Assembly: GCF_900155885.1 (NCBI RefSeq)
Contig: NZ_FTMB01000001.1
Coordinates: 186,001 to 250,000, forward strand
Reading direction: 5' to 3'
Source of the DNA: Rhizobium sp. RU20A
GTDB taxonomy: Bacteria; Pseudomonadota; Alphaproteobacteria; Rhizobiales; Rhizobiaceae
Length of the DNA: 64,000 nt
Shown here: positions 54,455 through 63,073 of the stretch, piece after piece
How positions within the stretch are numbered: position 1 is the first letter of the stretch
How the letters are laid out: every line of letters begins with the position of its first letter
Made by a program: the position numbers and the translations under genes
The notes under the pieces: model-generated
Seen by the model: only the letters and a program-made list of their open reading frames with translations
Told to the model about the DNA's origin: nothing
Databases searched by the model: none

Positions 54455-56122
54455 ATGGCTGATCAGGACGAACTCGTCTTCCTGCCGCTCGGCGGCGTCG
54501 GCGAAATCGGCATGAATCTCGCGCTCTACGGCTTCGGCCGGCCCAAGCAGCGCAAGTGGATCATGGTCGATTGCGGCGTGACCTTCCCGGGCCCCGACCT
54601 GCCGGGCGTCGATCTCGTGCTACCCGATGTGAGTTTCCTTGCCCATGAGCGCAAGAACCTGCTGGGCATCATCATTACCCACGCCCACGAGGACCACTAT
54701 GGTGCGCTGAACGATCTGTGGCCGGGCCTTGCCGTGCCGATCTATGCTTCGCCCTTCACGGCCGGCATGCTGGAAGCCAAGCGCAATTACGAAGGCACCC
54801 GCGGCGAACTGCCGATCACGATCTTCAAGCAGGGCGACCGGATCAATGTCGGTCCCTTCGAGGTGGAGGCGATCGGCGTCAACCATTCGATCCCCGAGCC
54901 CATGGCGCTGAAGATCAGCACGCCGCTCGGGACCGTGCTGCACACAGGCGACTGGAAGATCGATCTCGAACCCTCCCTCGGTCCGCTGACGGACGAAGAC
55001 CGGCTGCGCGGCATCGGCGAAGAGGGTGTCCTGGCGCTCGTCTGCGACAGCACCAATGCCATGCGGGATGGCGTTTCGCCCTCGGAGCGCGAGGTCTCCG
55101 ACAGCTTGACGGAAATCATCCGCAATGCCGAAGGCCGCGTCGGCATCACCACCTTCTCCTCGAATGTCGGCCGCATCCGCTCCATCGCCCGCGCCGCCGA
55201 GGCGGCTGACCGCGAGGTGCTGCTGCTCGGCAGTTCCATGAAGCGTGTCGTGGCCGTCGCCCGCGACATCGGCCTCATGGAGGGCATCAAGCCCTTCATC
55301 GACGAGGATGAATTCGGCTACATCCCGCGCGACAAGGTCGTCGTCATCCTGACCGGGTCGCAGGGCGAGCCGCGGGCTGCGCTTGCAAAGATCTCGCGTG
55401 ACGAAATGCGCAACGTCGCCTTCTCGGCCGGCGACACGATCGTCTTTTCCTCCCGCGCCATTCCCGGCAATGAGAAGGCCATCAACGACATCAAGAACGG
55501 TCTCATTGAACAGGGCATCCTGATCGTCACCGACAGCGAGGCCCTGGTGCATGTCTCCGGTCACCCGCGCCGGCACGAGTTGCAGCAGATGTATGGCTGG
55601 CTGAAGCCTCAGATCGTCGTGCCTGTGCATGGCGAGGCGGCACACCTGACCGCCCATGGCGAACTCGCCCGCCAGTCCGGCATTGCCAAGGTGCCGCGCG
55701 TGCGCAATGGTGACATGCTGAAGCTGGCACCCGGTGAGCCTGAGGTCGTGGATGAGGCGCCGCACGGTCGCATCTTCAAGGATGGCAACCTCATCGGTGA
55801 TTTCGACGAGATGGGCATCGGCGAGCGCCGCAAGCTCTCCTTTGCCGGACATGTTTCCGTCAGCGTCGTGCTCAACGAGCGCTACGATTTCGTCGCTGAC
55901 CCGGATCTCGTCGCCATTGGCCTGCCCGAGTTCGACGATGAGGGCGAGGATATGGAAGATGCGCTCTATGACGCCGTCCTTGGTGCCGTCGAAAGCATCC
56001 CGCGCGGCAAGCGCAAGGATCTCGCCATGCTGCAGGAAGCCGTTCGCCGCGCCGTTCGCTCCACCGCCAACCAGATCTGGGGCAAGAAGCCGCTGGTCAC
56101 CGTCTTCGTGATCAAGGTCTGA
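54455..56122 (+). CDS. rnj: Ribonuclease J
   Basis: A 555-residue metallo-beta-lactamase/beta-CASP ribonuclease that degrades and matures RNA from the 5' end. The Zn motif ITHAHEDHYGAL, further ligands in LHTGDWKID and VSGHPRRHELQQM, and the beta-CASP LTGSQGEPRAAL are visible. ATG at 54455 gives MADQDELVFLPLGGVGEIG; GTG at 54443 would add four residues. Alphaproteobacteria use RNase J for 23S rRNA 5' maturation. Confidence 0.95.
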   Translation: MADQDELVFLPLGGVGEIGMNLALYGFGRPKQRKWIMVDCGVTFPGPDLPGVDLVLPDVSFLAHERKNLLGIIITHAHEDHYGALNDLWPGLAVPIYASPFTAGMLEAKRNYEGTRGELPITIFKQGDRINVGPFEVEAIGVNHSIPEPMALKISTPLGTVLHTGDWKIDLEPSLGPLTDEDRLRGIGEEGVLALVCDSTNAMRDGVSPSEREVSDSLTEIIRNAEGRVGITTFSSNVGRIRSIARAAEAADREVLLLGSSMKRVVAVARDIGLMEGIKPFIDEDEFGYIPRDKVVVILTGSQGEPRAALAKISRDEMRNVAFSAGDTIVFSSRAIPGNEKAINDIKNGLIEQGILIVTDSEALVHVSGHPRRHELQQMYGWLKPQIVVPVHGEAAHLTAHGELARQSGIAKVPRVRNGDMLKLAPGEPEVVDEAPHGRIFKDGNLIGDFDEMGIGERRKLSFAGHVSVSVVLNERYDFVADPDLVAIGLPEFDDEGEDMEDALYDAVLGAVESIPRGKRKDLAMLQEAVRRAVRSTANQIWGKKPLVTVFVIKV

Positions 56123-56207
56123 TTGAAATGTGCCGGGTGGGGCGGTTAGAACGGTCCGCCCGCCCGTCAGTCCTGCGGGTGCGAACACCGGATGGGAGGA
56201 GAAGCCG

Positions 56208-56612
56208 ATGCTGGGCCGCGTCAATCACATTGCGCTCGCCGTCACCGATCTGACGGCCGCCGCCGCACGGTACCGCGATACACTCGGTGCAACCGTATCG
56301 AGCCCGCAGGCCCTGCCGGAACATGGCGTGACCGTGTGCTTCGTCGAGCTCGAAAACACCAAGGTGGAACTCCTGGAGCCGCTCGGCGAGGGTTCGCCCA
56401 TCAAGGCCTTCCTCGACAAGAACCCCTCCGGCGGCATGCACCATATCTGCTACGAGGTCTCGGACATCCGCGCCGCTCGCGATCGGTTGAAAGGCGAGGG
56501 TGCCCGGGTACTCGGCGATGGCGAGCCGAAGATCGGCGCCCATGGCCGTCCGGTGCTGTTTCTGCATCCCAAGGATTTCATGGGTTGCCTGATAGAACTC
56601 GAAGAGGTGTGA
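56208..56612 (+). CDS. mce: Methylmalonyl-CoA epimerase
   Basis: A 134-residue vicinal-oxygen-chelate protein. MLGRVNHIALAVTDL carries the first metal histidine; VELLEPLGEGSPI, GGMHHICYEVSDI and GCLIELEEV provide the remaining residues. It interconverts 2R and 2S methylmalonyl-CoA in propionate metabolism. ATG at 56208 follows GGAGGAGAA. Confidence 0.93.
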   Translation: MLGRVNHIALAVTDLTAAAARYRDTLGATVSSPQALPEHGVTVCFVELENTKVELLEPLGEGSPIKAFLDKNPSGGMHHICYEVSDIRAARDRLKGEGARVLGDGEPKIGAHGRPVLFLHPKDFMGCLIELEEV

Positions 56613-56691
56613 CAGAAGGGCGCGTGCGATTTTCCTTCTTCTGCGCGCGCCTGCAGTTTATAGGTTTCCGGCCGTTTGCCTGGAGGCCCGC

Positions 56692-56961
56692 ATGACCTGG
56701 TTCTCGATCTTTGCCGTCTATTTCGTCATCTGGTGGATCACGCTTTTCGCGGTCCTGCCGCTCGGCATGCGCACCCAGGCGGAAGACAACCATGTCGTTC
56801 CGGGCACGGTGGAAAGTGCCCCGACGCGCTTTCGCGGCTGGCGTGTCGTCATCATCACCTCGGTTCTGGCCGCCGTCATCCATATCGGCTGGTATGTGCT
56901 CGCAGATCGCTTCGGTCTCGATTTCGACGCCATTCCGCGTTTCGCGCCCAAATTTTACTGA
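56692..56961 (+). CDS. DUF1467 family membrane protein
   Basis: An 89-residue inner-membrane protein with two helices (FAVYFVIWWITLFAVLPLG and VVIITSVLAAVIHIGWYVL). RTQAEDNHVVPGT between them is the DUF1467 signature. Function unknown; conserved between mce and proS in Rhizobiales. Confidence 0.88.
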   Translation: MTWFSIFAVYFVIWWITLFAVLPLGMRTQAEDNHVVPGTVESAPTRFRGWRVVIITSVLAAVIHIGWYVLADRFGLDFDAIPRFAPKFY

Positions 56962-57631
56962 CGCGTCGATCGACGGCGCTGCCGGCCGGCACGGCACAGC
57001 TGTCGCAAAACCTTTAATGTAAGTCGGCTATGATATGGCATTCATCAAAAACAGGTGGCGCCGGCAGCGACGATGTGCAGAGCCCGGCGATGAAAAGCAA
57101 AAAAAAACAAGGCTTAAAGCCTTGTTTTTTAAGTTTCGCGTGATCCTTCTCCGTTTCCGGCGGCAGCGATTAAACGCGCCTTAGATCTGATCCTCCCAAG
57201 ACTTGACCGCGAATTTCGACAAGAATTTAATCTCCCTGCCTCTTTTGTGAGCCGAAACTAGCCCAACCTCTAATCTATGTCATCTTCTTTTTTTGCATTT
57301 TTGACACAGTTTGGCATTTTTTTCCGGTTGACAAGATTGTGTCAGGAAAGCAGGCGACGCTTTCGGCTTACGTTTGCGTAAACGGCAGTCGGAAAGCTGT
57401 GTGCCGCGTCTTTCGCGCGGGTGATCGCGTCGCACGGGCGGGTTTTCTTCGCAGGTCGAAGCGTCTATGAACGCTTCACGATACGAGAAAGGGAGACTCG
57501 GCGGGTGACCGGCGTTCAGGGAGGCAGGCTGCAAAGCGCGCAGCCAGTGCTTCCGGCGGAACGGCGCTTCCGACATCCTGAATTTGCCCGAATCTGCTTC
57601 CAAGCGGATGTAACCCTGTCTGGACACCACC
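56962..57631 (+). other. 670-bp region upstream of proS, no gene seen
   Basis: Contains the terminator at 57100-57131 and an AT-rich stretch (57230-57345). A 7-bp dyad TGACACA (57302-57308) / TGTGTCA (57338-57344) lies about 290-330 bp before proS. Two open frames (one each strand) extend into proS but have no family resemblance. Confidence 0.45.
57100..57131. terminator. Bidirectional terminator after DUF1467 gene
   Basis: AACAAGGCTT / AAGCCTTGTT with a short A-rich loop, A-run before and T-run after. Works on both strands. Confidence 0.88.
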
Positions 57632-58960
57632 ATGCGTCTTTCCCGCTACTTCCTGCCGATCCTGAAGGAAAATCCCAAGGAGGCGGAAATCGTCTCCCAC
57701 CGCCTGATGCTGCGCGCCGGCATGATCCGCCAGCAGTCCGCCGGTATCTATTCCTGGCTGCCGCTCGGCAAGCGCGTGCTGGACAAGGTCAACCGCATCA
57801 TCCGCGAAGAGCAGGACCGCTCCGGTGCCGTCGAACTTCTGATGCCGACGCTCCAGTCCGCCGAGCTCTGGCAGGAAAGCGGCCGCTATGAGGATTACGG
57901 CAAGGAAATGCTGCGCATCAAGGACCGCCAGGAGCGTCCCATGCTCTACGGCCCGACCAACGAGGAGATGATCACCGACATCTTCCGTTCCTCGGTGAAG
58001 TCCTACAAGGACCTGCCGCTGAACCTCTACCACATTCAGCTGAAGTTCCGCGACGAGATGCGCCCGCGTTTCGGCACGATGCGCTCGCGCGAATTCCTGA
58101 TGAAGGATGCCTATTCTTTCGACCTGACGAAAGAGGGCGCGCTGCACGCCTATAACCGCATGTTCGCGGCGTATCTGCGCACCTTCGACCGGCTCGGCCT
58201 GCGCGCCATTCCCATGCGCGCCGACACCGGCCCGATCGGCGGCAATCACAGCCACGAATTCATCATCCTCGCCGATACCGGCGAATCGGAGGTTTTCTGC
58301 CACAAGGACTTCGTGACCTTCGATATCCCGCCGGTCGATACGGATTTCGAAGACGTCGGCGGCCTGCAGGCGATCTTCGACAAGTGGACCTCGGTCTACG
58401 CGGCGACTTCCGAAATGCACGATGAAGCGGCCTTCGACGCGATTCCGGAGGGCGAGCGTCTCTCGGCCCGCGGTATCGAGGTCGGCCACATCTTCTATTT
58501 CGGCACCAAATATTCCGAACCGATGGGCGCCAAGGTTCTCGGCCCCGATGGCAAGGAACACCCGGTGCACATGGGCTCCTATGGAATCGGCCCGACCCGC
58601 CTCGTGCCGGCCATCATCGAAGCTTCGCACGACGAGAACGGCATCATCTGGCCGGCCTCCGTCGCGCCCTTCGATGCCGTCGTCATCAACATGAAGGCCG
58701 GCGATAACGCGTGCGACGAAGCCTCGCTCAAGCTTTATCAGGCATTGTCGAATGCGGGACTCGACATGCTCTATGACGACACCGACGATCGCGCCGGCGC
58801 GAAGTTCGCCACTGCCGATCTCATCGGTGTTCCCCAGCAGATCATTGTCGGCCCGCGCGGCATCGCCAATGGCGAAGTCGAGATCAAGGACCGCAAGACC
58901 GGTGAGCGCGTGACCCTGTCGCTTGAGGCAGCTGTCAACCGCCTGACCGCCGGTCGCTGA
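57632..58960 (+). CDS. proS: Prolyl-tRNA synthetase (short alphaproteobacterial form)
   Basis: A 442-residue class II synthetase, lacking the editing insertion that makes E. coli ProS about 570 residues. Motif 2 region [27 protein letters not shown] (in parts) and motif 3 [12 protein letters not shown] are present; the C-terminal anticodon domain ends at NRLTAGR. Without the insertion it cannot hydrolyse misacylated Ala-tRNA-Pro in cis. Confidence 0.96.
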   Translation: MRLSRYFLPILKENPKEAEIVSHRLMLRAGMIRQQSAGIYSWLPLGKRVLDKVNRIIREEQDRSGAVELLMPTLQSAELWQESGRYEDYGKEMLRIKDRQERPMLYGPTNEEMITDIFRSSVKSYKDLPLNLYHIQLKFRDEMRPRFGTMRSREFLMKDAYSFDLTKEGALHAYNRMFAAYLRTFDRLGLRAIPMRADTGPIGGNHSHEFIILADTGESEVFCHKDFVTFDIPPVDTDFEDVGGLQAIFDKWTSVYAATSEMHDEAAFDAIPEGERLSARGIEVGHIFYFGTKYSEPMGAKVLGPDGKEHPVHMGSYGIGPTRLVPAIIEASHDENGIIWPASVAPFDAVVINMKAGDNACDEASLKLYQALSNAGLDMLYDDTDDRAGAKFATADLIGVPQQIIVGPRGIANGEVEIKDRKTGERVTLSLEAAVNRLTAGR

Positions 58961-59018
58961 CGGTCCCAACGGATGGATGCCGGAACGGGGATGGCCGCCG
59001 GCCAATGAAGGGAATGCG

Positions 59019-60347
59019 ATGAGCGCCGCGACCGACAGCACGAACGGCACCGCACCTGACGCCGCAGGGCAGGGCACAGACCTTCCCCGCGGCAGCCGTC
59101 CCTTTTCGGCCTTCGAGCGCATGGTGGCCTGGCGCTACCTGCGCTCGCGCCGCAAAGAGGCCTTCATCTCGGTCATTGCCGGCTTTTCCTTCATCGGCAT
59201 CATGCTGGGCGTCGCGACGCTCATCATTGTCATGGCCGTGATGAACGGGTTCCGCACGGAGCTGATCTCCCGCATTCTCGGTATCAACGGCCACATGATC
59301 GTCCAGCCGATCGACAGCCCGCTGAACGACTATGCCGATCTTGCCAAGCGGCTCGAAACCGTGCCGGGCGTCACCATGGCGATTCCCATGATCGAGGGCC
59401 AGACACTGGCCTCCGGCGCCGGTGGCGCGGGCACCGGGGCACTGGTGCGCGGCGTGCGCGCCGACGATCTGGGCAAGATGAAGTCGATCTCCGACCACAT
59501 CACCTCCGGTGACATGGTGGGCTTTGCCTCCGGCTCTGGCCTTCTGATCGGCTCGCGCATGGCTGACCAGCTTGGCCTGAAAGCCGGCGATACGATCACG
59601 CTGGTGGCGCCGGAGGGCGATGTGACGCCGCTAGGCGTCAATCCGCGGGTCAAATCCTATGCCGTCTCCGGCATCTTCGAGATCGGCATGTCGGAATATG
59701 ACGCCTCGATCATATTCATGCCGCTGGAGGAAGCGCAGCTCTACTTCAATGTAGAGGGCATCGTTCAGTCGATCGAGATTTTCGTCAGCAATCCCGATCA
59801 GGTCGATCAGTTGAGAAAGCCGATCGAGGACGCCGCCGGCCGGCAGATCTTCCTCACCGACTGGCGCGACCGCAACAAGACCTTCTTCTCCGCCCTGCAG
59901 GTGGAGCGCAACGTCATGTTCATGATCCTGACGCTGATCGTGCTGGTGGCGGCGCTCAACATCGTCTCGGGCCTCATCATGCTGGTCAAGGACAAGGGCA
60001 GCGACATCGCGATCCTGCGCACCATGGGCGCCACATCCGGCGCCGTCATGCGCATCTTCTTCATGACCGGGGCGGCGATCGGCATCGTCGGCACCTTTGC
60101 AGGGGTCGCGCTTGGCGTCGTCGTCTGCCTCAACATCGAATCGATAAGGCAGTTCTTCTCCTGGATTTCGGGGACGACGATCTTCAATCCGGAGCTCTAC
60201 TTCCTCAGCCAACTGCCGGCCGACATGAACCCCGGCGAGACGATCTCCGTCATTCTCATGGCGCTGGCCCTGTCGTTCCTCGCCACCATCTTCCCGGCCT
60301 GGCGTGCCTCGCGCCTCGATCCGGTACAGGCGCTGCGCTACGAATGA
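59019..60347 (+). CDS. lolC: Lipoprotein-releasing ABC transporter permease (LolC/LolE family)
   Basis: A 442-residue permease: first helix [30 protein letters not shown], a periplasmic domain of about 220 residues, then three helices in the FtsX-like C-terminal part ([23 protein letters not shown]). It extracts lipoproteins from the inner membrane for transport to the outer membrane. Alphaproteobacteria typically have one such permease instead of separate LolC and LolE. ATG at 59019 preferred. Confidence 0.92.
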   Translation: MSAATDSTNGTAPDAAGQGTDLPRGSRPFSAFERMVAWRYLRSRRKEAFISVIAGFSFIGIMLGVATLIIVMAVMNGFRTELISRILGINGHMIVQPIDSPLNDYADLAKRLETVPGVTMAIPMIEGQTLASGAGGAGTGALVRGVRADDLGKMKSISDHITSGDMVGFASGSGLLIGSRMADQLGLKAGDTITLVAPEGDVTPLGVNPRVKSYAVSGIFEIGMSEYDASIIFMPLEEAQLYFNVEGIVQSIEIFVSNPDQVDQLRKPIEDAAGRQIFLTDWRDRNKTFFSALQVERNVMFMILTLIVLVAALNIVSGLIMLVKDKGSDIAILRTMGATSGAVMRIFFMTGAAIGIVGTFAGVALGVVVCLNIESIRQFFSWISGTTIFNPELYFLSQLPADMNPGETISVILMALALSFLATIFPAWRASRLDPVQALRYE

Positions 60348-60405
60348 TGCCGCGATCCGCACTGCTCGCCAAAAGACCAAGCCCCGTAGGCACAAGGACC
60401 CGCCG

Positions 60406-61089
60406 ATGACCAAGCGCGTGGCACTGCAACTGACCGGCGTCGAGCGCCACTATCCCCAGGGCGAGACCTTCCTGTCGATCCTGAAGGGAGCCGATTTCGC
60501 CCTCCACAGCGGCGAGACCGTCGCGCTCGTCGCGCCTTCCGGCACGGGCAAATCGACGCTTCTGCAGATCGCCGGCCTGCTGGAAAAGCCCGATGGCGGC
60601 GAGGTGAAGATCAACGGCCTGTCCTGCGGCGATCTGCCGGATGACAAGCGCACGGCGATCCGCCGCAACGACATCGGCTTCGTCTACCAGTTCCACCATC
60701 TGCTGCCGGAATTCACCGCGCTCGAAAACATCATGATGCCGCAACTGATCGCCGGCCTTGCCAAGGCCGAGGCGCGCGAGCGGGCCGCAGCGCTGCTCGA
60801 CTACATGCGCATCGGCCACCGCGCCGATCACCGCCCCTCCGAACTCTCCGGCGGCGAGCAGCAGCGCGTCGCAATTGCCCGTGCGGTGGCGAACGCGCCG
60901 CTGGTGCTGCTGGCCGACGAGCCGACCGGCAATCTCGACCCGGAAACGGCGGGCTACGTTTTCGAAGCGCTCGAGGCGCTGGTGCGCCAGTCGGGTCTTG
61001 CCGCCATGATCGCCACCCACAACCACGAACTCGCCGGCCTCATGGATCGCCGCGTGACGATCGAGGATGGCAAAGTCGTGGAATTCTGA
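60406..61089 (+). CDS. lolD: Lipoprotein-releasing ABC transporter ATP-binding protein LolD
   Basis: A 227-residue ATPase: Walker [10 protein letters not shown], signature [15 protein letters not shown], Walker [12 protein letters not shown] and the LolD-type [13 protein letters not shown]-loop. 58 bp after the permease gene, with which it forms the LolC/E-D complex. Confidence 0.96.
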   Translation: MTKRVALQLTGVERHYPQGETFLSILKGADFALHSGETVALVAPSGTGKSTLLQIAGLLEKPDGGEVKINGLSCGDLPDDKRTAIRRNDIGFVYQFHHLLPEFTALENIMMPQLIAGLAKAEARERAAALLDYMRIGHRADHRPSELSGGEQQRVAIARAVANAPLVLLADEPTGNLDPETAGYVFEALEALVRQSGLAAMIATHNHELAGLMDRRVTIEDGKVVEF

Positions 61090-61137
61090 TCGGGCGCCGG
61101 CCGTGCCCCGGCGGCCGATGCGCCCGCGCCTGACGCC

Positions 61138-61725
61138 TCACTCAAGTCCGCAGGGCTTGCGGCCCATCTCGTCCTTCCAGTCGCGCAGATAGATCAGCTT
61201 GCCGGTTATGGCGACGGGCTTGTCGTTCGCCTTGCCCTTTCCGGTCAGCATATTGATGTCGCAGGACTGTGCCGCATCCGGGTTCAGCGTGTCGTAGCCC
61301 GTATAGGTATAGCCCGCGACCGCGAACTCATTGTTGCGATAGGCGATCGTCAGCCGCTGTTCCCACCGGTCCCGCCCGATGGCGTCATTGTGGGAAACGA
61401 TGACGAAGGAGCCGTTCGCCATGGCCTCCAGCGAAGCATTCTGGCCGAAAAGGTCATAGGCTCCCCAGACCAGATTGGGCACGATCTCCTTCAGCGTCAG
61501 CTTGCCCGTCTCTCCGGTCAGGAAGAGATAGACGCCGTGGTCCTCATCCGCCTTGTCCTGCGCAGGCGCCACCAGCAGCACGAGGTCGTTCGTGCCATCC
61601 TTGTCGAAATCGCCGGTCGCCGCGGCGACGATTCGGTCCGGATCGAGCAATTGTGCTGCGGCTGGAAGGGCTGGGAGGAGGATGGGGATGGCCAGAGCCA
61701 CCGCTGCAAGAATTCCTGACCGCAT
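61138..61725 (-). CDS. Exported hypothetical protein with VCBS/FG-GAP-like segment (195 aa)
   Basis: ATG at 61725 gives a signal peptide MRSGILAAVALAIPILLPAL with cleavage near PAAAQ. Shortly after, ATGDFDKDGTNDLVLLV resembles the Ca-binding D-x-D-x-D-G of VCBS/FG-GAP repeats. Two cysteines (QSCDIN, KPCGLE) may form a disulfide. Periplasmic; function unknown. Convergent with lolD. Confidence 0.75.
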   Translation of the reverse strand: MRSGILAAVALAIPILLPALPAAAQLLDPDRIVAAATGDFDKDGTNDLVLLVAPAQDKADEDHGVYLFLTGETGKLTLKEIVPNLVWGAYDLFGQNASLEAMANGSFVIVSHNDAIGRDRWEQRLTIAYRNNEFAVAGYTYTGYDTLNPDAAQSCDINMLTGKGKANDKPVAITGKLIYLRDWKDEMGRKPCGLE

Positions 61726-61840
61726 CCGAATGCCTCCCGCTTGTCTCGTTCCTTGCGTCATTATCCCCGGCATCTCTCGTGCCGCAAGCCGTGAAAAATC
61801 TCAAATGGATGGCGGGTGCGAATGTGTGTAAACTGGCCCC

Positions 61841-62137
61841 ATGAACCGGGACGACGCAATCAGGCTTCTGGAAGCGCATGCCGATGCCGTGAAGGGCATG
61901 GGCGCGACGGCACTTTATCTCTTCGGTTCCACGGCGCGCAACGAAGCCGCGACCGGCAGCGATCTCGATGTCTTCATCGACTACGAACCGGGCCGCAGTT
62001 TCTCCCTCCTTGATCTCGTCGGCATTCAGCAGTTTCTCGAAGAACAGGCATCCTTGCCGGTGGACGTGACCACGCGCAGCAGCCTCAATCCGGGACTGCG
62101 CGCCGAGATCGAGCGTTCCGCGATCCGGATTTTCTGA
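61841..62137 (+). CDS. mntA: MNT-type nucleotidyltransferase, antitoxin of a HEPN-MNT pair
   Basis: A 98-residue minimal nucleotidyltransferase. LFGSTARNEAATGSDLDVF is the catalytic GSx10DxD pattern, with Asp41 and Asp43 as metal ligands. In characterised HepT-MntA pairs this enzyme adds AMP residues to the toxin's tyrosine. The 1-bp overlap with the HEPN gene indicates coupling. Confidence 0.88.
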   Translation: MNRDDAIRLLEAHADAVKGMGATALYLFGSTARNEAATGSDLDVFIDYEPGRSFSLLDLVGIQQFLEEQASLPVDVTTRSSLNPGLRAEIERSAIRIF

Positions 62138-62484
62138 TGGCTGCCCGCCGGCTTGCGCCCGTCCTTGCCGAGATGCTGGCGGCGATCGAGGGCATCGAGA
62201 CACACACGGCCGGAAAGAGCCTTTCTGATTTTCAGGCCGATTGGTTGCTGCGACACGCGGTTCAGCGCGCCCTCGAAATCATCTCGGAGGCGGCACGGCA
62301 TATTCCGGACGACCGTTTGTCGGAGGCACCGACCATTCCCTGGAAGCAGATCCGGGGTGTCCGCAATATCCTTCGCCACGAATATCACCGCGTCGCCGAT
62401 GACGTGGTCTGGGCCGTCGTGACGGACCATATCCCGGCCCTTAGACGTGCAATCGAGGCGCTTGCCGCTGCAAGTCATGATTGA
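62137..62484 (+). CDS. hepT: HEPN (DUF86/HepT) toxin RNase
   Basis: A 115-residue four-helix HEPN protein. The RNase motif RX4HXY is complete: Arg76, His81 and Tyr83 in RNILRHEYHR. As in other HepT toxins, the Tyr is the expected AMPylation site. Substrate RNAs are unknown. Adjacent to its MNT antitoxin; the pair looks functional. Confidence 0.88.
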   Translation: MAARRLAPVLAEMLAAIEGIETHTAGKSLSDFQADWLLRHAVQRALEIISEAARHIPDDRLSEAPTIPWKQIRGVRNILRHEYHRVADDVVWAVVTDHIPALRRAIEALAAASHD

Positions 62485-62596
62485 CGCCCCCGATTGGTAG
62501 CCGGATGAGCCGTGCCAAACCCGCTGACTCTTAATCAGCGGTATCCCGCCGATTAACCATCACGCGCCGCAATCGTGAAAATACCCATCAAATGCC

Positions 62597-62626
62597 TTGA
62601 CGAACGGAACAAAAAAAGAACAATAT
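62597..62626 (+). promoter_or_regulatory. LexA box within the promoter of a small membrane peptide
   Basis: TTGACG (62597-62602) and CAATAT (62621-62626), 18 bp apart, form the promoter. GAACAAAAAAAGAAC (62607-62621), i.e. GAAC-N7-GAAC, is the alphaproteobacterial LexA box and lies exactly between them, where LexA would block RNA polymerase. GAACGGAACA occurs at 62602 and again at 62634. Confidence 0.8.
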
Positions 62627-62653
62627 AAAAACAGAACGGAACAGGAGACAGCC

Positions 62654-62740
62654 ATGACCGACTTCCTTCGTGACATCGCCGCATTCGCTTCCATCACGCT
62701 TTTCATCGCAAGCCTCTCCGTCATCGTGATGGGCATGTGA
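62654..62740 (+). CDS. 28-aa single-helix membrane peptide, SOS-controlled division inhibitor candidate
   Basis: Starts at 62654, seven bases after AGGAG. It encodes 28 residues: a short N-terminus MTDFLRDIAAF, then a hydrophobic helix (ITLFIASLSVIVMGM) to the end. Too short for routine gene callers, but the ribosome site, promoter and LexA box support it. Caulobacter SidA, a 29-residue SOS-induced peptide that inhibits FtsW/FtsN-dependent division, has the same size and topology. Sequence identity to SidA is not claimed. It lies 333 bp upstream of dnaE. Confidence 0.7.
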   Translation: MTDFLRDIAAFASITLFIASLSVIVMGM

Positions 62741-63073
62741 CACCAAAGGTTTCGTTCGCGCCGAACCCTGCCTCGGCGCGGGCGGGAGCGTGGAAGGGCC
62801 GGCGCCGCCGCCGGTCTTTCGCGCAGTCAAAGCATCCGGATGCCGTCCGCTGCGGCCTTCGGACGGAGGATGATCCTCCGCATCGCGTCCGCCTTCCTCG
62901 CCCCGTGGAAGCGGACATGTGGGAAGGCCCGGCGTCTTTTCCCTCTCCGGTCAAGGTCCGCCGCACTGCCTTGCGACCGTGGAAAGGAGGGAGGAGGGCC
63001 GGGCGCCCCTTTGACTTCACGGCCGGCATTGTCGATACCCTCTCAGCTTGATCGGAATCAGGAGGTCGGCCAA
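62741..63073 (+). other. Region between the small peptide gene and dnaE
   Basis: 333 bases. A GC-rich inverted repeat (GGGCCGGCG ... CGCCGGTCTTTC, about 62796-62820) may terminate the peptide transcript. The rest probably holds the dnaE promoter. Open frames on both strands here are GC-driven and have no recognisable product. Confidence 0.45.

Noticed and set aside
57280-57633. 117-aa frame upstream of proS
   Set aside because: Opposite strand, Arg/Lys-rich chance sequence in the leader region.
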